NCBI GenBank assembly: GCA_021838785.1
Contig: JAKCCV010000007.1
Coordinates: forward strand, 62,001-126,000
Direction of reading: 5' to 3'
DNA length: 64,000 nucleotides
Origin: Acidobacteriota bacterium
GTDB taxonomy: Bacteria > Acidobacteriota > Terriglobia > UBA7540
The notes under the pieces are model-generated. The model searched no databases. It was not told the DNA's origin and saw nothing but the letters and a program-made list of their open reading frames with translations. The position numbers and the translations under genes are program-made. Position 1 is the stretch's first letter; each line of letters starts with the position of its first letter. Shown here piece by piece: positions 28,830 to 37,340 of the stretch.

Positions 28830-30049
28830 GCGTGCGCTCCTTTCGGCCGCGCCGCCGGGAGGGTTTGAAGAATGGGGCGCAAGCCTTCCGTAAATTGGTC
28901 CACGTCCTGTTTCTCAACAATCAGCGGCGGCAAAAATCTCAGCACGCGCTCCTGCGTGCAATTGAAGATGAGGCCCGCCTGAAGGCCCTGCTGAACCGCC
29001 TCCTTGCCCGCGACCGCAAGCTGCGCGGCCAGCATCAGGCCGTCGCCGCGTACCTGTTGAATGACCGGCAGGTCCTCCTGCAGGCCGAGCAGCTTCTGGC
29101 GAAAATACTCGCCCACCTCCCGCACGTGCTCCAAAAAGCCGGGCCGTTCGATAATCTCCAGAAACTTCAGCGCCAACCGGCACTGCAGCGGCCCTCCGCC
29201 GAAGGTCGAACCGTGCAGGCCGGGATGGAACGCCTCCGCCACCCGGTTTCGTGCCAAAACTGCCGCTAACGGCAGCCCGCCCGCTAGCGGCTTGGCCACG
29301 ACCACAATATCCGGCTGAAGGCCGAATTTCTGGTAGGCAAAAAATCGTCCCGTTCTCCCTAGCCCGCATTGAATCTCATCGCAGATGAACAGCGCGTCGT
29401 GGGCGCGCGCCAAGTGTTCGGCGGCTTGCAGAAATTCTCTTTCCAATTCCACCACGCCACCCTCACCCTGAATGACCTCCACCAGAATCGCCGCCACGCA
29501 CTCTGAGAATTTCTGCTTCAACTGATCGAGGTCGTTTGCCCGCACAAACTCCACGCCCGGCACGAGCGGCTCAAACGGCTTGCGGTATTTTTCGGGCCAC
29601 GTGGCGGAGAGCGCGCCGAGCGTTCGACCGTGAAATGAATTTTCCAACGCCAGGATCACGAATCGCTCCGAGCCCGCCTCCGCGCGCCGCGCGTAGGCTC
29701 GCGCCAGCTTCATCGCCCCTTCCACAGCCTCGCTGCCTGTGTTGGCGAAAAAGACCCGGTCCAGCCCAGACAGCACGGCCAATTTTTGCGCCAATGGCGC
29801 CTGAAAACGGTGATAAATCAGATTTGAGACGTGCAGCAGCGTTTCCGACTCGTCGCGCAGGACGGTCATCATTTCGTGGTGGTTGTAGCCGAGCGCGTTG
29901 ACGGCTAGCCCGCCGAGAAAATCCAGATACTTTTTCCCCGCCGCGTCAAACAGGAAACACCCTTCGCCCCGCACCGCAAGGAGCGGCAGCCGCTCATAGG
30001 TTGACATGAGCGTTTGCGATTCGAGTTCGGCAATTTGCTCTAACGTCAT
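28826..30049 (-). CDS. argD: acetylornithine aminotransferase
   Basis: A 407-residue class III PLP aminotransferase that converts N-acetylglutamate semialdehyde to N-acetylornithine. Visible motifs are FANTGSEAVEGAMKLARAYA (phosphate binding), NSFHGRTLGALSATW, ICDEIQCGLGRTGRFFAY with the PLP aspartate, and VVVAKPLAGGLPLAAV with the Schiff-base lysine. It overlaps argB and argF by four bases each. The class also contains other omega-aminotransferases, but the arg context settles the name. Confidence 0.93.
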   Translation of the reverse strand: MTLEQIAELESQTLMSTYERLPLLAVRGEGCFLFDAAGKKYLDFLGGLAVNALGYNHHEMMTVLRDESETLLHVSNLIYHRFQAPLAQKLAVLSGLDRVFFANTGSEAVEGAMKLARAYARRAEAGSERFVILALENSFHGRTLGALSATWPEKYRKPFEPLVPGVEFVRANDLDQLKQKFSECVAAILVEVIQGEGGVVELEREFLQAAEHLARAHDALFICDEIQCGLGRTGRFFAYQKFGLQPDIVVVAKPLAGGLPLAAVLARNRVAEAFHPGLHGSTFGGGPLQCRLALKFLEIIERPGFLEHVREVGEYFRQKLLGLQEDLPVIQQVRGDGLMLAAQLAVAGKEAVQQGLQAGLIFNCTQERVLRFLPPLIVEKQDVDQFTEGLRPILQTLPAARPKGAHA

Positions 30050-30846
30050 GCAGTTTTCACAATCCGAGTTCCCAGGCTTTCGCCGCGCTCGACGGCTCGC
30101 ACCAACGCGCTCGGGGCGTCGGGCGCCATAATGTCAATTTCACCCACGCCGCTTCGCAACGAGCGCGCGCACGAACGGAGTTTCGGAATCATGCCGTCCC
30201 GCACGACCCCTTGGCGGATCAGTCGCTGGATTTCACCCACCTTCACCACGCGCAACAACCGCCGCTCGGCATCCCACACGCCGCCCGACTCGGTTAAATA
30301 GAGCAAGCGGTCGGCTCGGAGGGAGGTGGCCAGCGCCGCGGCCAGGTCGTCGGCGTTGATGTTCAGATAGGCGCCGCGCGCACTCAGGCCCAAACTGGCA
30401 ATCACCGGCACCATGCCCTGCCGGAAGGCCATCTCCAAAAGCGCGGGACGGATCCGGCTTGGCCGTCCCACGAATCCCAAATCCTTCGCCGGACCGTGCT
30501 TACCGGGTGAGAGTTTGCGCGCCACCACCAGCCGCCCGTCCCCACCGCAGATTCCCAGGGCCGCCTGCCCTTGCGCTTCGAGCTCCGCCACCCAGGTTTT
30601 GTTGACCATCCCGGCCAGAACCATCAGCGCCACGTCGCGCGTGGCGGCGTCGGTGACGCGCAGCCCGTGGTGGAACTCCGTCGCCATGCCCAGCCGCGCC
30701 AAGGTTTCCGTCAGCATCTTTCCGCCGCCATGAACGATGGCCACGTGATGCCCTGACCGGCTGAGCGCCGCAATCTGCCGCGCCAGTCGTCGGCGTCCTA
30801 CGCGGTTTTCCGCCGCTTGTCCCCCGATTTTGATAACGATTTTCAT
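30046..30846 (-). CDS. argB: acetylglutamate kinase
   Basis: About 266 residues from the ATG at 30846 (the frame is open much further upstream but inside argC). It has the amino-acid-kinase motifs VIKIGGQAAEN, IVHGGGKMLTETL, YLNINADDLAAALA and RDGMIPKLRSC. The enzyme phosphorylates N-acetylglutamate, the second step of arginine synthesis. It overlaps argC and argD by four bases each. Confidence 0.93.
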   Translation of the reverse strand: MKIVIKIGGQAAENRVGRRRLARQIAALSRSGHHVAIVHGGGKMLTETLARLGMATEFHHGLRVTDAATRDVALMVLAGMVNKTWVAELEAQGQAALGICGGDGRLVVARKLSPGKHGPAKDLGFVGRPSRIRPALLEMAFRQGMVPVIASLGLSARGAYLNINADDLAAALATSLRADRLLYLTESGGVWDAERRLLRVVKVGEIQRLIRQGVVRDGMIPKLRSCARSLRSGVGEIDIMAPDAPSALVRAVERGESLGTRIVKTA

Positions 30847-31925
30847 TCGAGCGCCGTCGTCTCCTCGAACCCGCACATCAGATTCATGTTCTGCACCGCT
30901 TGGCCGGCCGCTCCTTTGCCCAAGTTGTCGAGGGCGGAAACGATAATCAGCCGCCGCGTGGAAGCCTCGAGCGCAAAGCCGAGGTCGGCATAATTCGTAT
31001 AGGCCGCTGATTGAATCTCCGGCGTTCCCTCCCTCCACACGCGAACCATCGGAGCCTGGGCGTAAAAACTCTGAAAAAGTTCCACCACGGACTCGACTGG
31101 CCGGCTCTCCGACAGTCGTACGTAAATCGTGCTGAGCAGGCCGCGGGTGATGGGCACCAGGTGCGGCGTGAACGCGAAGCGTGTCGGCTCCAGCTTCAGC
31201 GTTTCCAGCATTTCCGGAACGTGGCGGTGCGAAAACAGAGCGTAAGGGCGGCAGTTTTCATTGACTTCGGCAAAATGGAGCTTCTCGCTTGGGGCGCGGC
31301 CGGCTCCGCTCGCCCCGGACTTGGAGTCGGAGATAATTGGCTCGGCGGGGTCGAGCCATTGAGCCCCAACCAGCGGCGCCAGCCCCAGAATCACCGATGT
31401 CGCGTAGCAGCCGGGATTCGCCACCAGCCGCGCTTTGCGAATTGCCGGGGCCTTCAGTTCCGTCAGGCCGTACACGGCCTCTTCCAGGGCTAGAGCGGCC
31501 CGGTGCTCAAATCCGTACCAGCGCGGGTACGCCGCGGCATTTTTCAGCCGAAACGCCGCGCTCAGGTCAATCACCCGCAGGCCACGCTCCAACAATCGCG
31601 GCGCAAGCTCGTGCGAGGTTTCATGCGGGGTGGCAAGAAAAACCAGGTCGGTCTCGCTGGGCGTCAGGCTTTCCACCTCGAGCGGCTCGATCAAGGCAGC
31701 CAACTTCCCCCGCAGCATGGGATGCGATTGCTCCACCGGATAAGGCTTGCGCCCGTCCCGGCCGGAAGACATCAGCCGCGTGACGCGCGCCCGGGGGTGG
31801 CGGGCCAGCAACGCCAACAGCTCTCGGCCCGCATAGCCGGTCGCCCCCACCACGGCCACGCGAACCGTGCCGCGGCTGGTCGTCGGCTCGCTGGCCGCCG
31901 CTTTGCTTTCGACCGCTGTTCCCAA
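30843..31925 (-). CDS. argC: N-acetyl-gamma-glutamyl-phosphate reductase
   Basis: A 360-residue NADPH-dependent reductase. The Rossmann motif VAVVGATGYAGRELL, the catalytic cysteine in LVANPGCYATSVILGL, and the histidine/arginine block HRHVPEMLETL are present. It is the first gene of the argC-B-D-F operon. The start at a TTG (31925) is the best available in frame: a GAAAGG lies directly upstream, but the N-terminal 22 residues (Ala/Ser/Thr-rich) before VRVAVVGATG look non-conserved, so the true start may be internal. No argJ or argA is in the window. Confidence 0.92.
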   Translation of the reverse strand: MGTAVESKAAASEPTTSRGTVRVAVVGATGYAGRELLALLARHPRARVTRLMSSGRDGRKPYPVEQSHPMLRGKLAALIEPLEVESLTPSETDLVFLATPHETSHELAPRLLERGLRVIDLSAAFRLKNAAAYPRWYGFEHRAALALEEAVYGLTELKAPAIRKARLVANPGCYATSVILGLAPLVGAQWLDPAEPIISDSKSGASGAGRAPSEKLHFAEVNENCRPYALFSHRHVPEMLETLKLEPTRFAFTPHLVPITRGLLSTIYVRLSESRPVESVVELFQSFYAQAPMVRVWREGTPEIQSAAYTNYADLGFALEASTRRLIIVSALDNLGKGAAGQAVQNMNLMCGFEETTALE

Positions 31926-31953
31926 CCTTTCTGCCTCCCGCCGCCCTTCCCGG

Positions 31954-31991
31954 GTATATTTATACGCTCACCGAATATTTATAAGTTTATA
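31954..31991. promoter_or_regulatory. pair of AT-rich palindromes upstream of argC (candidate arginine operator)
   Basis: Two perfect 5-2-5 inverted repeats, GTATATTTATAC (31954-31965) and TATAAGTTTATA (31980-31991), sit 26 bp centre to centre in an AT-rich island. The surrounding DNA is GC-rich and lies 28-66 bp before the argC start codon. ArgR/AhrC boxes are also AT-rich palindromes placed in this position, but the match to the known consensus is only general. The same bases could serve as -10 elements for the operon. Confidence 0.35.
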
Positions 31992-32303
31992 GGCCCTCGC
32001 CCCTATCCTGTCAAGAAAAAACTGGCAGCGTTTGCTCGGAGCACTACCTGGGCGTCACGCTGGGTCTTGTCAAAATAGGCCAAACCCAAGTAAAGATCGA
32101 CAGGGGAAGGGGCAGAAACGACGCTCACCTCTGCGAGAGAAGTCGGTTATCTCTATCAACTGCTTGGACTGCCGCAATGGCGTGAGTTCGGACTCATCCA
32201 GTAAAGAGCGGGCTCGCCTCCCACCCATCTCGATTCCTGGGCGCAACGCTTCGCTTATTCGTAGTGGGGTTCTGGCTATTCAGCGTTATAATCACCGCCG
32301 CTT
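31992..32303. other. intergenic stretch between the arg operon and the MFS gene
   Basis: About 310 bp between divergent genes, so it must hold the promoter of the MFS gene. A possible ribosome-binding or promoter element could not be assigned with confidence, and no ORF here has protein-like composition. Confidence 0.4.
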
Positions 32304-33566
32304 ATGCCGGAGCAACGTTGGCAGCGGATCATTCCGGTTGCGTTCATAATGTACACGATTGCCTTCGTGGACCGGACCAACATTTCCTTGGCCCTGCCGG
32401 CAATGAGCCGCTCGCTCCACATGAACCCGGCGCAAGCCGGAAGCGCGGCGGGCGTTTTCTTTTGGGGTTATCTGCTGCTGCAAATTCCGGCGGGTTACTT
32501 GGCGGAACATTGGAGCGCGAAGCGTTTCATTGCCATTTTGTTGGTCTTGTGGGGCGCGACAGCGGTGGCTTGCGGCTTGGTGCGTAGCTGGCGGGAGCTC
32601 TGGTTCATGCGCCTTTTGCTCGGAGTCACGGAGGGAGGCGTCTGGCCGGCAGTGCTGGTTCTGCTGTCGCACTGGTTTCCCCGCCAAGAGCGCGCCCGCG
32701 CGAATGCCTACTGGATGCTTTGTCTGCCGGCTGCCGTGGTGATTTCATCGCCACTTTCTGGCTGGATATTGGGCCGATGGGGATGGCGCGTCATGTTGAT
32801 TTCCGAAGGCGCCCTCCCCTTTGTTTGGCTGGTGCTCTGGCTCCTTTTTATTGACGACCGTCCCTGCCAGGCGCGCTGGATTTCGGCCGAAGAACGTAGC
32901 TACCTGGAGACCACGCTAGGCGCCGAAGCTGCTACTCTCGAAACCTCGGAGCGGCCCTCCATCCTCCGCGCGCTCGCTCATCCGCAGGTGCTTTTGCTGA
33001 TCGCTATCTACTGCCTCGAAACCAGCGGCAATTACGGCTACCTATTCTGGCTGCCAAGTGCGCTTCATCACGCCCGCCACTTGAGCAATTTGACGGTCGG
33101 GTTTCTATTTTCCGTTCCTTACCTGATTACGGCCGTCGGCATGGTGGTCAACTCCAAGCACTCCGACCGCACGCAGGAGCGCCGCCTGCACGTGGCGAGC
33201 GGCCTTGCCTGGGGCGGAGTTTTCCTTCTTTTGGGCATCCTGCTGAGTTCAAGCTTTCCGCTCCTTTCTTTTGCCGCCATTGCCATGGTCGGAGCCGGGT
33301 CCTACGGCATGTTAGGGCCGTTTTGGGCGATTCCGACGGAGACCCTTCCCGTCTCCGTCTCGGGATCCGCCATGGGCTTGATCAATGCGCTGGGCAATTT
33401 GGGCGGTTTCTTCGGTCCCTTGATGGTGGGTTATTTGGATAAGCAAACGGGAAACTTCACCGCCGCTTTTGGCGTGCTCGGTCTGGGCTTTTTGGCAGGA
33501 GCGGCCCTGAGTCTGCTGTGCCGACGGCAACCTCGCCACGCCCTTGCTGGCCAACCATCAACTTGA
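32304..33566 (+). CDS. MFS transporter, anion:cation symporter (ACS) type
   Basis: A 420-residue protein with twelve hydrophobic segments. The N-terminal signature AFVDRTNISLALPAMSRSL and the WSAKRFIAILLVLWGATA loop fit the ACS family (organic-anion uptake, for example sugar acids or tartrate-like substrates). RLLLGVTEGGVWPAVLVLLSHWFPRQERARANAYW is the conserved helix 4-5 region. Its neighbour in convergent orientation is a cyclase-family hydrolase; the substrate is unknown. Confidence 0.85.
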   Translation: MPEQRWQRIIPVAFIMYTIAFVDRTNISLALPAMSRSLHMNPAQAGSAAGVFFWGYLLLQIPAGYLAEHWSAKRFIAILLVLWGATAVACGLVRSWRELWFMRLLLGVTEGGVWPAVLVLLSHWFPRQERARANAYWMLCLPAAVVISSPLSGWILGRWGWRVMLISEGALPFVWLVLWLLFIDDRPCQARWISAEERSYLETTLGAEAATLETSERPSILRALAHPQVLLLIAIYCLETSGNYGYLFWLPSALHHARHLSNLTVGFLFSVPYLITAVGMVVNSKHSDRTQERRLHVASGLAWGGVFLLLGILLSSSFPLLSFAAIAMVGAGSYGMLGPFWAIPTETLPVSVSGSAMGLINALGNLGGFFGPLMVGYLDKQTGNFTAAFGVLGLGFLAGAALSLLCRRQPRHALAGQPST

Positions 33567-33596
33567 GCCATCCGAGCCAGCCCTGCCTGGTCTCCA

Positions 33597-34313
33597 TCAG
33601 AAAAAGGCCACGGCTCGAATCGGCGAGCCCGAACCGCCTTGGATCTTCAACGGAAAAGCCATGAAGAGGAAGCTATCCGGCAATTCATCGAGTCGCGTCA
33701 GATTCTCAACGATGAGAACCTGGCGCTCCAGCACCAGCGGGTGGATCGGTTGGCTCGCCAAAGCCGCTGGAGGGTCGGGCGAAAGGGTGTCCACGCCGAG
33801 CGCGGCGACTGATTTCGCTACCAAGTATTCGGCCGCTTCGCGGCTGACGCCCGGCCAGTCGGACGCGTAGCGTCGGTTCTGCGGGCGCAATCCCCAGTGC
33901 TCTGACCAGCCAAAGTTGAACAACACAATATCCCCCGCGGCGATGGCCAGATGCTCCGCTTCCCATTGTTCAATGTGGCTGCGGGAGACGTAATCGCCTT
34001 CTTTCAGGCCGCGACAATCAAGGCGCAATCCGCGGCCGAGAAGCCGCGCCACGGGCACGCGCTCGATGGTCACGTGCGCCGAAGCGTTGCGATCACTGAT
34101 AAAATGCGCGGGCGCGTCCACATGCGTGCCGTTGTGTTCATTCATTACCAACTGATAGGTCAGCGCGCGATCTCCGTGCCAATACGAACCCCAAAGGTTG
34201 TGAAAGAACTTGGAGTGCGTTGGGAAGTGCGGGATATGCTCCTCCAGGGTTTGACTCAAGTCCACGACCCGGGCACTTTGCAAACCGCTGAGCAGGGTTG
34301 AGATATCGAGCAT
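33597..34313 (-). CDS. cyclase-family metal hydrolase (kynurenine-formamidase-like)
   Basis: A 238-residue protein of the cyclase family (PF04199 type). The metal-binding motif HNGTHVDAPAHF is intact, preceded by VVDLSQTLEEHIPHFPTH and followed by GDIVLFNFGWSEHWG and the closing VENLTRLDELP. Members hydrolyse arylformamides or similar small amides or lactones. The strong ribosome-binding site AAGGAG just before the ATG at 34313 supports this start. Substrate unknown. Confidence 0.82.
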   Translation of the reverse strand: MLDISTLLSGLQSARVVDLSQTLEEHIPHFPTHSKFFHNLWGSYWHGDRALTYQLVMNEHNGTHVDAPAHFISDRNASAHVTIERVPVARLLGRGLRLDCRGLKEGDYVSRSHIEQWEAEHLAIAAGDIVLFNFGWSEHWGLRPQNRRYASDWPGVSREAAEYLVAKSVAALGVDTLSPDPPAALASQPIHPLVLERQVLIVENLTRLDELPDSFLFMAFPLKIQGGSGSPIRAVAFF

Positions 34314-34565
34314 GGCTTCTCCTTTTGCGACTCGGCCTTGCGCGGCCGGTGATGGAACCTCGAAGGATCAGTCTGGAACGAAATGGACAAAAAGACAGAC
34401 CCGGTAAATCTTACACGATGTTCCTTTGGGATACAAAAGCGCGCATTAGCTTTACCTTGCGCGACCTCATTATTTATATAAGCTGTGTATTATCAATCAC
34501 TTACATAAACGCATCAAAAAGTGTCCCAATTGTCCCATTTGTCCTATTTGCACTATTTTTGTGCA

Positions 34566-34799
34566 ATGCCGAGGGCGGCCGGGGTCAAGTTGACGACGGA
34601 GAGGAGGGCTGTTGGCAGCACGAAGCTGGCGGCGGAGGGCGGTGGGCCACGCGAAGTTGGCCGTTACGGAGGCCACGGGGCGGAAGGTTCGCGGGTGGCG
34701 GCACCATGGCGATTGTGCTTGGCGCGCGGCGAGTGCGGTCCATCGCTCAAGCGACTTCTCGCCGCGGCCATCGAAACCCAGCCTCTCCGGCATCCATAG
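34566..34799 (+). pseudogene. possible decayed small DNA-binding/mobilization-like gene
   Basis: A 77-residue frame beginning MPRAAGVKLTTERRAVGSTKL, which resembles the start of short plasmid- or mobilization-type proteins of the form ...VKLT..RRA..STK(V/L)T..E.... The expected continuation is split: the +1 frame carries KLAVTEATGRKVRGW and the first frame resumes with APWRLCLARGE. That pattern suggests small frameshifts in a once 90-100-residue gene. The family resemblance is from memory of the motif only. Upstream (34430-34560) the DNA is unusually AT-rich for this window. Confidence 0.2.
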
Positions 34800-34827
34800 C
34801 CTTCCGGCTGAGGCTGCCGATGGCCCC

Positions 34828-34958
34828 GTAGCGGCCGGCCTTGAGCCTGCCAGGTGGCTCATTCGCGGCAGGTGATGGCGACATCAAGGTTGCCGCTACG
34901 CCCGGTCATCGGGGCCACGTAGCGGCGGGGCTTGAGCCCGCCAAGTGGCTCATTCGCG
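34828..34958. repeat. two copies of a REP-like palindromic element
   Basis: Two imperfect copies of a 41-bp element (34828-34868 and 34918-34958) both begin CGTAGCGGC, pass through CTTGAGCC(T/C)GCCA and end GTGGCTCATTCGCG. The core of the second, GGCGGGGCTTGAGCCCGCC, is nearly self-complementary. They sit in the 850-bp gene-free stretch 34314-35165 left of the CRISPR remnant. REP-type elements of this form are often dispersed in genomes; only these two were found here. Confidence 0.5.
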
Positions 34959-35170
34959 AGGGGAGGCCGTGGGTGAGGTGGCTGGAAGAGGTGAGACGCT
35001 GGCGGCAGGGATCCGGTATGGCTGCCCTTTCGAACCTCGCGCCCAGCGAGGCGCGGGCCACTGCGAATCCCGGGCCAAGAGCCGCAAAGGAAGCCAAACT
35101 GCGGCTACCTTTGCGCTACCTCGCTTTTGGGCTTTCGATTGCCAACCGGCACACGCCGCGCGGACAAAAT

Positions 35171-35288
35171 GAAAAGCGCCGTGGGGCTTTAGGCCGTGCA
35201 CGGCGCATCAGGACGCTTTGGAAAGACGTTGCCTGCGCAGGTGGAACCTGCTTACTAAGATAAGCAGGAACCGCTGCTGAGATACACG
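35171..35288 (-). ncRNA. tracrRNA of the type II-C CRISPR locus
   Basis: The anti-repeat occupies 35254-35287. Its 5' part (35267-35287 on the minus strand, GTGTATCTCAGCAGCGGTTCC split at 20 bases) is an exact complement of the distal half of the CRISPR repeat. The next 13 bases (35254-35266) pair imperfectly with the proximal half, with G-U wobbles and a one-base bulge. After it come a hairpin (CAGGT-GGA-ACCTG in plus-strand reading, 35238-35250), a GCAACG-containing segment like the nexus of other II-C tracrRNAs, and the terminator. The predicted transcript is about 117 nt. It is divergent from cas9 and appears intact although the proteins are not. Confidence 0.82.
35172..35206 (-). terminator. 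intrinsic terminator of the tracrRNA
   Basis: Read on the minus strand, GCGCCGTG (35206-35199) pairs with CACGGCGC (35183-35176), an 8-bp perfect GC-rich stem, followed directly by TTTTC (35175-35171). This is a classical Rho-independent terminator placed about 80 nt after the anti-repeat, as expected for a type II tracrRNA. Confidence 0.75.
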
Positions 35289-35293
35289 GGTGT

Positions 35294-35321
35294 ATAATAC
35301 CGCCAATTTATTTCCTGTCAA
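35294..35321 (-). promoter_or_regulatory. sigma-70-type promoter of the tracrRNA
   Basis: On the minus strand a perfect TTGACA (-35; 35321-35316) lies 16 bp from TATTAT (-10; 35299-35294). The expected start point is about 35287, that is, the first base of the anti-repeat. The -35 box overlaps the cas9 ribosome-binding site (AGAGGTG, 35321-35327). A TATAAT reading on the plus strand (35293-35298) overlaps the same -10 and may serve cas9. Confidence 0.75.
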
Positions 35322-35331
35322 GAGGTGATTC

Positions 35332-37335
35332 ATGTCGGAACCACTGGAATACATTCTCGGCATTGACCTCGGCAGCAACTCTCTTGGATGGGCCATTATT
35401 GGGCTCATTGACGGAGAGCCCGCGCAGCTTATCCGTGCCGGGACGCGGGTCTTTGAAGCGGGCATGGAAGGTGACCTCGAGTCCGGCCGCGAGGAGTCAA
35501 GAAACCTCAAGCGGCGCGAGGCTCGACTTCAGCGGCGTCAGACGTGGCGGCGGGGGCGGCGGCTGAAAAAGATTTTCAACCTCCTGGTAGGGTTTCGATT
35601 GCTGCCGGCGAGCGATGCGGCCGATGCAAATTTGAGATTGGAAATTGGAAAGGGAGGCGCCGAAAGTGGCTCCTTGCGGGCGAGCGATGCGGCCGATGCA
35701 AATTTGAGATTGGAAATCGGAAAGGGAGGCGCCGAAAGTGGCTCCTTGCGGGCGAGCGGTGCGGCCGATGCAAATTTGAGATTGGAAATTGGAAAGGGAG
35801 GCGCCGAAAGTGGCTCCTTGCGGACGAGCGAAGCGGCCGATGCAAATTTGGGATTGGAAATTGGAAAGGGAGGCGCCGAAAGTGGCTCCTTGCGGACGAG
35901 CGATGCGGCCGATGCAAATTTGAGATTGGAAATTGGAAAGGGAGGCGCCGAAAGTGGCTCCTTGCGGACGAGCGATGCGGCCGATGCAAATTTGAGATTG
36001 TAAATTGGAAAGGGAGGCGCCGAAAGTGGCTCCTTGCGGACGAGCGATGCGGCCGATGCAAATTTGAGATTGGAAATTGGAAAGGGAAGCGCCGAAAGTG
36101 GCTCCTTGCGGGCGAGCGAAGCGGCCGATGCAAATTTGGGATTGGAAATTGGAAAGGGAAGCGCCGAAAGTGGCTCCTTGCGGGCGAGCGATGCGGCCGA
36201 TGCAAATTTGGGATTGGAAATTGGAAAGGGAAGCGCCGGAAGTGGCTCCTTGCGGGCGAGCGATGCGGCCGATGCAAATTTGGGATTGGAAATTGGAAAG
36301 GGAAGCGCCGGAAGTGGCTCCTTGCGGACGAGCGGTGCGGCCGATGCAAATTTGAGATTGGAAATTGGAAAGGGAGGCGCCGAAAGTGGCTCCTTGCGGG
36401 CGAGCGATGCGGCCGATGCAAATTTGAGATTGGAAATTGGAAAGGGAGGCGCCGAAAGTGGCTCCTTGCGGGCGAGCGGTGCGGCCGATGCAAATTTGAG
36501 ATTGGAAAGTTCAGAAGGGCGGCAGGACTTTCTGAACGCTCTCGATCAGCGGATACTGGCTTCCGAGTGGTTTAAGGCCAAGGCCTCAAGCAGCCAATTT
36601 CCCGAGCCGGAGCAAACGTTGCCCTACATCCTGCGCGCCGCCGCGCTCGACGAGCCACTCGAGCCTCACTTTCTTGGCCGGGCGCTTTATCACCTGGCGC
36701 AGCGCCGAGGATTCCTGAGCAATCGCAAGCAGGTGTCGAAAAAGAAGGACGATGACGGGGGCGCGGTCAAGCAAGGCATCGCCGAACTGTGCGAAGCGAT
36801 GCAGGAGCAATCTGGACACCCGCAAGAGCAAGAAAGCGGAGGCCCCAACCGTCCGCGAACTGCTGGGCCTTCCCAAAGGGACCACGTTCAATCTTCAGCG
36901 CGGGGGCGAAGAAAAGATGCCGGGCAATCGCACCACGTCGAAATCTACGCCGAGCTGGATAAAAACGGCAAAGAGGGCAGATGGGACGGCGAGGTGGTCT
37001 CCATGCTTGAAGCCTATCAGCGCATCAAGGCCGGGAAGCCCGTCGTCCAGCGCGACTACGGGCCGCTGGTGAGATTCAAATTCTCCCTTGCGCCCGGCGA
37101 GGTAATCGAGTGCGACGACGGGAGGGGGGGACGGGCTCTCTGGGTTTCGAGGGGCGTCGCTTCCTATGAGAACGGGCCAAGGCTCTTGCTCGTTCCGCTA
37201 AACGATGCCCGCAAAAAGAAGGACATACTGAAAGCGGGCCTGTTCTGGTCGCCGCTCTTGAACCCACTTAGAAAACTGAATCCCCGCAAGGTTGTGGTCA
37301 GCCCACTGGGGGAAGTTTCTGAGGCGAAGGAGTGA
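35332..37335 (+). pseudogene. cas9: degenerate type II-C cas9, expanded by an in-frame minisatellite and lacking HNH
   Basis: The N-terminus has RuvC-I (YILGIDLGSNSLGWAIIG, with Asp12) and an Arg-rich bridge helix (about residues 60-85), typical of Cas9. At residue 95 a 72-bp tandem array begins (35614-36507); its sixth copy has a GAA-to-TAA change creating an in-frame stop at 36001. After it the REC lobe resumes ([36 protein letters not shown]) to about 36815. It then shifts to the +1 frame ([27 protein letters not shown]), and near 36935 joins the C-terminal domain in the original frame ([42 protein letters not shown]). RuvC-II, HNH and RuvC-III are gone. A normal II-C Cas9 has 1000-1100 residues. 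No cleavage activity is expected. Confidence 0.88.
35614..36507 (+). repeat. 72-bp minisatellite, 12.4 copies, inside cas9
   Basis: Twelve complete 72-bp units and a 30-bp partial one, each encoding 24 residues (core [15 protein letters not shown], then AESGSLRAS). Units differ at only a few sites: first codon GAT/GGT/GAA, AGA/GGA, GGC/AGC, GAA/GGA, GCG/ACG. Variants are shared by neighbouring copies (copies 7-10 carry AGC; 9-10 also GGA), as expected from block duplication. The array keeps the cas9 frame across all copies except for one TAA. The unit contains ATTTGAGATTGGAA, close to the 14-bp satellite at 37341-37438. Confidence 0.95.
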
Positions 37336-37340
37336 AGGGA

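Noticed and set aside
30847-31038. Upstream extension of argB
   Set aside because: Lies within argC; the kinase fold begins exactly at MKIVIKIGGQ.
35332-35610. Reading of the RuvC-I/Arg-rich fragment as an IscB or TnpB relative
   Set aside because: The REC and C-terminal motifs downstream, adjacent cas1/cas2 pieces, tracrRNA and array fit Cas9 II-C specifically.
35576-36493. 305-codon antisense ORF over the cas9 minisatellite, with units such as [13 protein letters not shown]
   Set aside because: Arises automatically because a 72-bp repeat keeps every stop-free frame open; there is no start context or flanking gene.
35544-36575. 343-codon ORF in the +2 frame of the minisatellite (units [21 protein letters not shown])
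   Set aside because: Also opened only by repeat periodicity. The cas9 frame is the one continuous with RuvC-I and REC motifs on both sides. The Cys/Arg-rich units look zinc-finger-like but have no independent support.
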